Assembly (NCBI GenBank): GCA_048636595.1
Contig: JAIVWI010000067.1
Location: 1-14,854, forward strand
Direction: 5' to 3'
DNA length: 14,854 nt
Origin: JAJRRA01 sp048636595
GTDB taxonomy: Bacteria > Pseudomonadota > Gammaproteobacteria > Xanthomonadales > SZUA-36
This document shows, in pieces, positions 13,892 to 14,854 of this stretch; position 1 is the first letter of the stretch; each line of letters begins with the position of its first letter. A model generated the notes under the pieces. That model was not told the origin of the DNA. It did no database searches and worked only from the letters and a program-made list of their open reading frames with translations. The position numbers and the translations under genes were made by a program.

Positions 13892-13913
13892 TTTTTTTCT
13901 CCTGCGTTGCTGT

Positions 13914-14854
13914 TTAATTGGTCACGAGCACTGAATCAGCGCTGCGAAACTGGTCTATGCTTGATATCACCACGATCTCCCCCTCGTTCAGTCCCTTGAC
14001 AATTTCCACCGCTGCCAGGCTGCGCGCACCGATTTCAATGGAGCGGCGGCGGGCTACATTGTCGTCATCCAGCACATAGGCAATACGGCTTCCGCCGCTG
14101 TCCAGGAACTGACCTCGTTGCAGCGTTAGCACGTTTTTCTTTTCTTCCATCAGGATGCGGGTGGTGAGTCGTTGGTTTTGCCTCAAACCGGGTGGCATTG
14201 GCCCAACAAAACGAATCCGGGTAGTCACCTGGTTCTGGATGATTTCAGGGGAGACCGATACCAGGGACGCGGGGTATTTCTGATTTCCAAGCCGCACTTC
14301 CGCGCTCATACCCAGGCCCAGGTCGTCTGCGTAGCTCTCCGGCACCTGCGCCTCGATTTCGAATGCCGACAGATCAACGACTGCCATCACCACCTGGTTG
14401 CGGCTCACTGCGGCCTTCTGGTCGACCATCAGGTTACCGACAATTCCGTTGACCGGGGAGCGCATGTCCAATTCGTCGACCTGGCGAAGCAGGTCCTGCA
14501 CCAGGAATGACTGGCGTTCGATCTTCAGTTCACTGGTTCTCAGTTCAAAAGCCAGGCGTTCCTGGTCCAGGCTGGCATCTTCCACTGCATGTTTATGAGC
14601 CAGCCTGGCAGTATCCAGGTCATCCTCGGTCTTTTCATAATCGATTTCAGAGATCGCTTCAATTTTGTGTCCCGATTCAGCGCGGCGGCGTTCGCGCTCC
14701 GCAGCGACCAGCGTGACCCTGGTGAGATCTATATTTTTCTGGTTATCCAGCGCTTTTTGCTTGGTTTCGATGCGCTGTCTTTCCAGTTCCACGCTGAGAC
14801 TGTCGAGGGTAGCCTGTTCCCGCTGAAACTGGTTTTGCAGTTCGGGGCTGTCCA
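13914..14854 (-). CDS. periplasmic adaptor protein (MacA/HlyD family), 5' end cut by window
   Basis: About 312 C-terminal residues are visible. The reading frame stays open to the right edge, so the true start lies outside and the GTG at 14792 is not the start. Order of domains: a long alpha-helical coiled-coil hairpin rich in Gln/Glu/Arg (from SPELQNQFQREQATL to about DLLRQVDEL), the second half of a lipoyl-like domain (MRSPVNGIVGNLMVDQKAAVSRNQVVMAVVD), a beta-barrel (FEIEAQVPESYADDLGLGMSAEVRLG) and a membrane-proximal domain ending in LNEGEIVVISSIDQF. Such adaptors bridge an inner-membrane ABC pump to a TolC-type outer-membrane channel. No channel gene is visible. It is the first visible gene of the transporter operon, with 22 bases to the ATPase start. 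Confidence 0.92.
   Translation of the reverse strand, partial: DSPELQNQFQREQATLDSLSVELERQRIETKQKALDNQKNIDLTRVTLVAAERERRRAESGHKIEAISEIDYEKTEDDLDTARLAHKHAVEDASLDQERLAFELRTSELKIERQSFLVQDLLRQVDELDMRSPVNGIVGNLMVDQKAAVSRNQVVMAVVDLSAFEIEAQVPESYADDLGLGMSAEVRLGNQKYPASLVSVSPEIIQNQVTTRIRFVGPMPPGLRQNQRLTTRILMEEKKNVLTLQRGQFLDSGGSRIAYVLDDDNVARRRSIEIGARSLAAVEIVKGLNEGEIVVISSIDQFRSADSVLVTN

Noticed and set aside
13914..14792. GTG at 14792 as the true start of the adaptor gene
   Set aside because: The frame continues upstream for 20 more codons (DSPELQNQFQREQATLDSLS) in a typical adaptor coiled coil and runs off the window edge.

Overview
The window reads as ordinary chromosome of a free-living gammaproteobacterium with moderately high GC. 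The glnA, DUF4124, ntrB, ntrC order, the sigma-54/NtrC promoter layout in front of glnA, and the Gram-negative envelope systems (a lipoprotein, a MacA/MacB-type transporter) all point there. I cannot name the genus. A marine or soil Chromatiales/Xanthomonadales-like lineage is a guess.

Layout. Positions 31-90 hold a 30-bp tandem repeat that touches the 3' end of a six-helix membrane protein of the PuuD (urate oxidase N-terminal) type (81-758, minus). Upstream of it on the same strand is a large exported M14 zinc carboxypeptidase-like protein (903-3500, minus). A 156-bp divergent intergenic region with two inverted repeats (3501-3656) separates it from a plus-strand pair: a lipoprotein of the sorbosone/glucose dehydrogenase beta-propeller family (3657-4784) and the undecaprenyl-diphosphatase UppP (4791-5588).

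The centre is the nitrogen-control locus. In 5589-5833 there are two strong NtrC-type palindromes 31 bp apart, a further perfect palindrome, a possible IHF site and a good sigma-54 -24/-12 promoter. Then follow glnA (type I glutamine synthetase with the adenylylation tyrosine), an exported DUF4124 protein, ntrB and ntrC. The last three are tightly packed (1-nt gap, then a 4-nt overlap). NtrB would phosphorylate NtrC, which binds the palindromes and activates sigma-54 polymerase at glnA, closing an autoregulatory loop.

After ntrC, a 213-bp convergent intergenic region carries a nested hairpin element: a 20-bp outer inverted repeat with two inner hairpins whose loops expose GGA. This is the most unusual piece of non-coding sequence in the window. 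Beyond it, on the minus strand and read from the right edge, lies a four-gene MacA/MacB-like transporter operon: a periplasmic adaptor (cut by the window edge), an ABC ATPase and two different FtsX/MacB-type permeases.

I found no tRNA, rRNA, CRISPR array, insertion sequence or phage gene, and no clear candidate for a wholly new system. The best leads are the nested GGA-loop element, the extra palindrome in the glnA control region, the uncharacterised DUF4124 protein inside the nitrogen operon, and the two-permease transporter.
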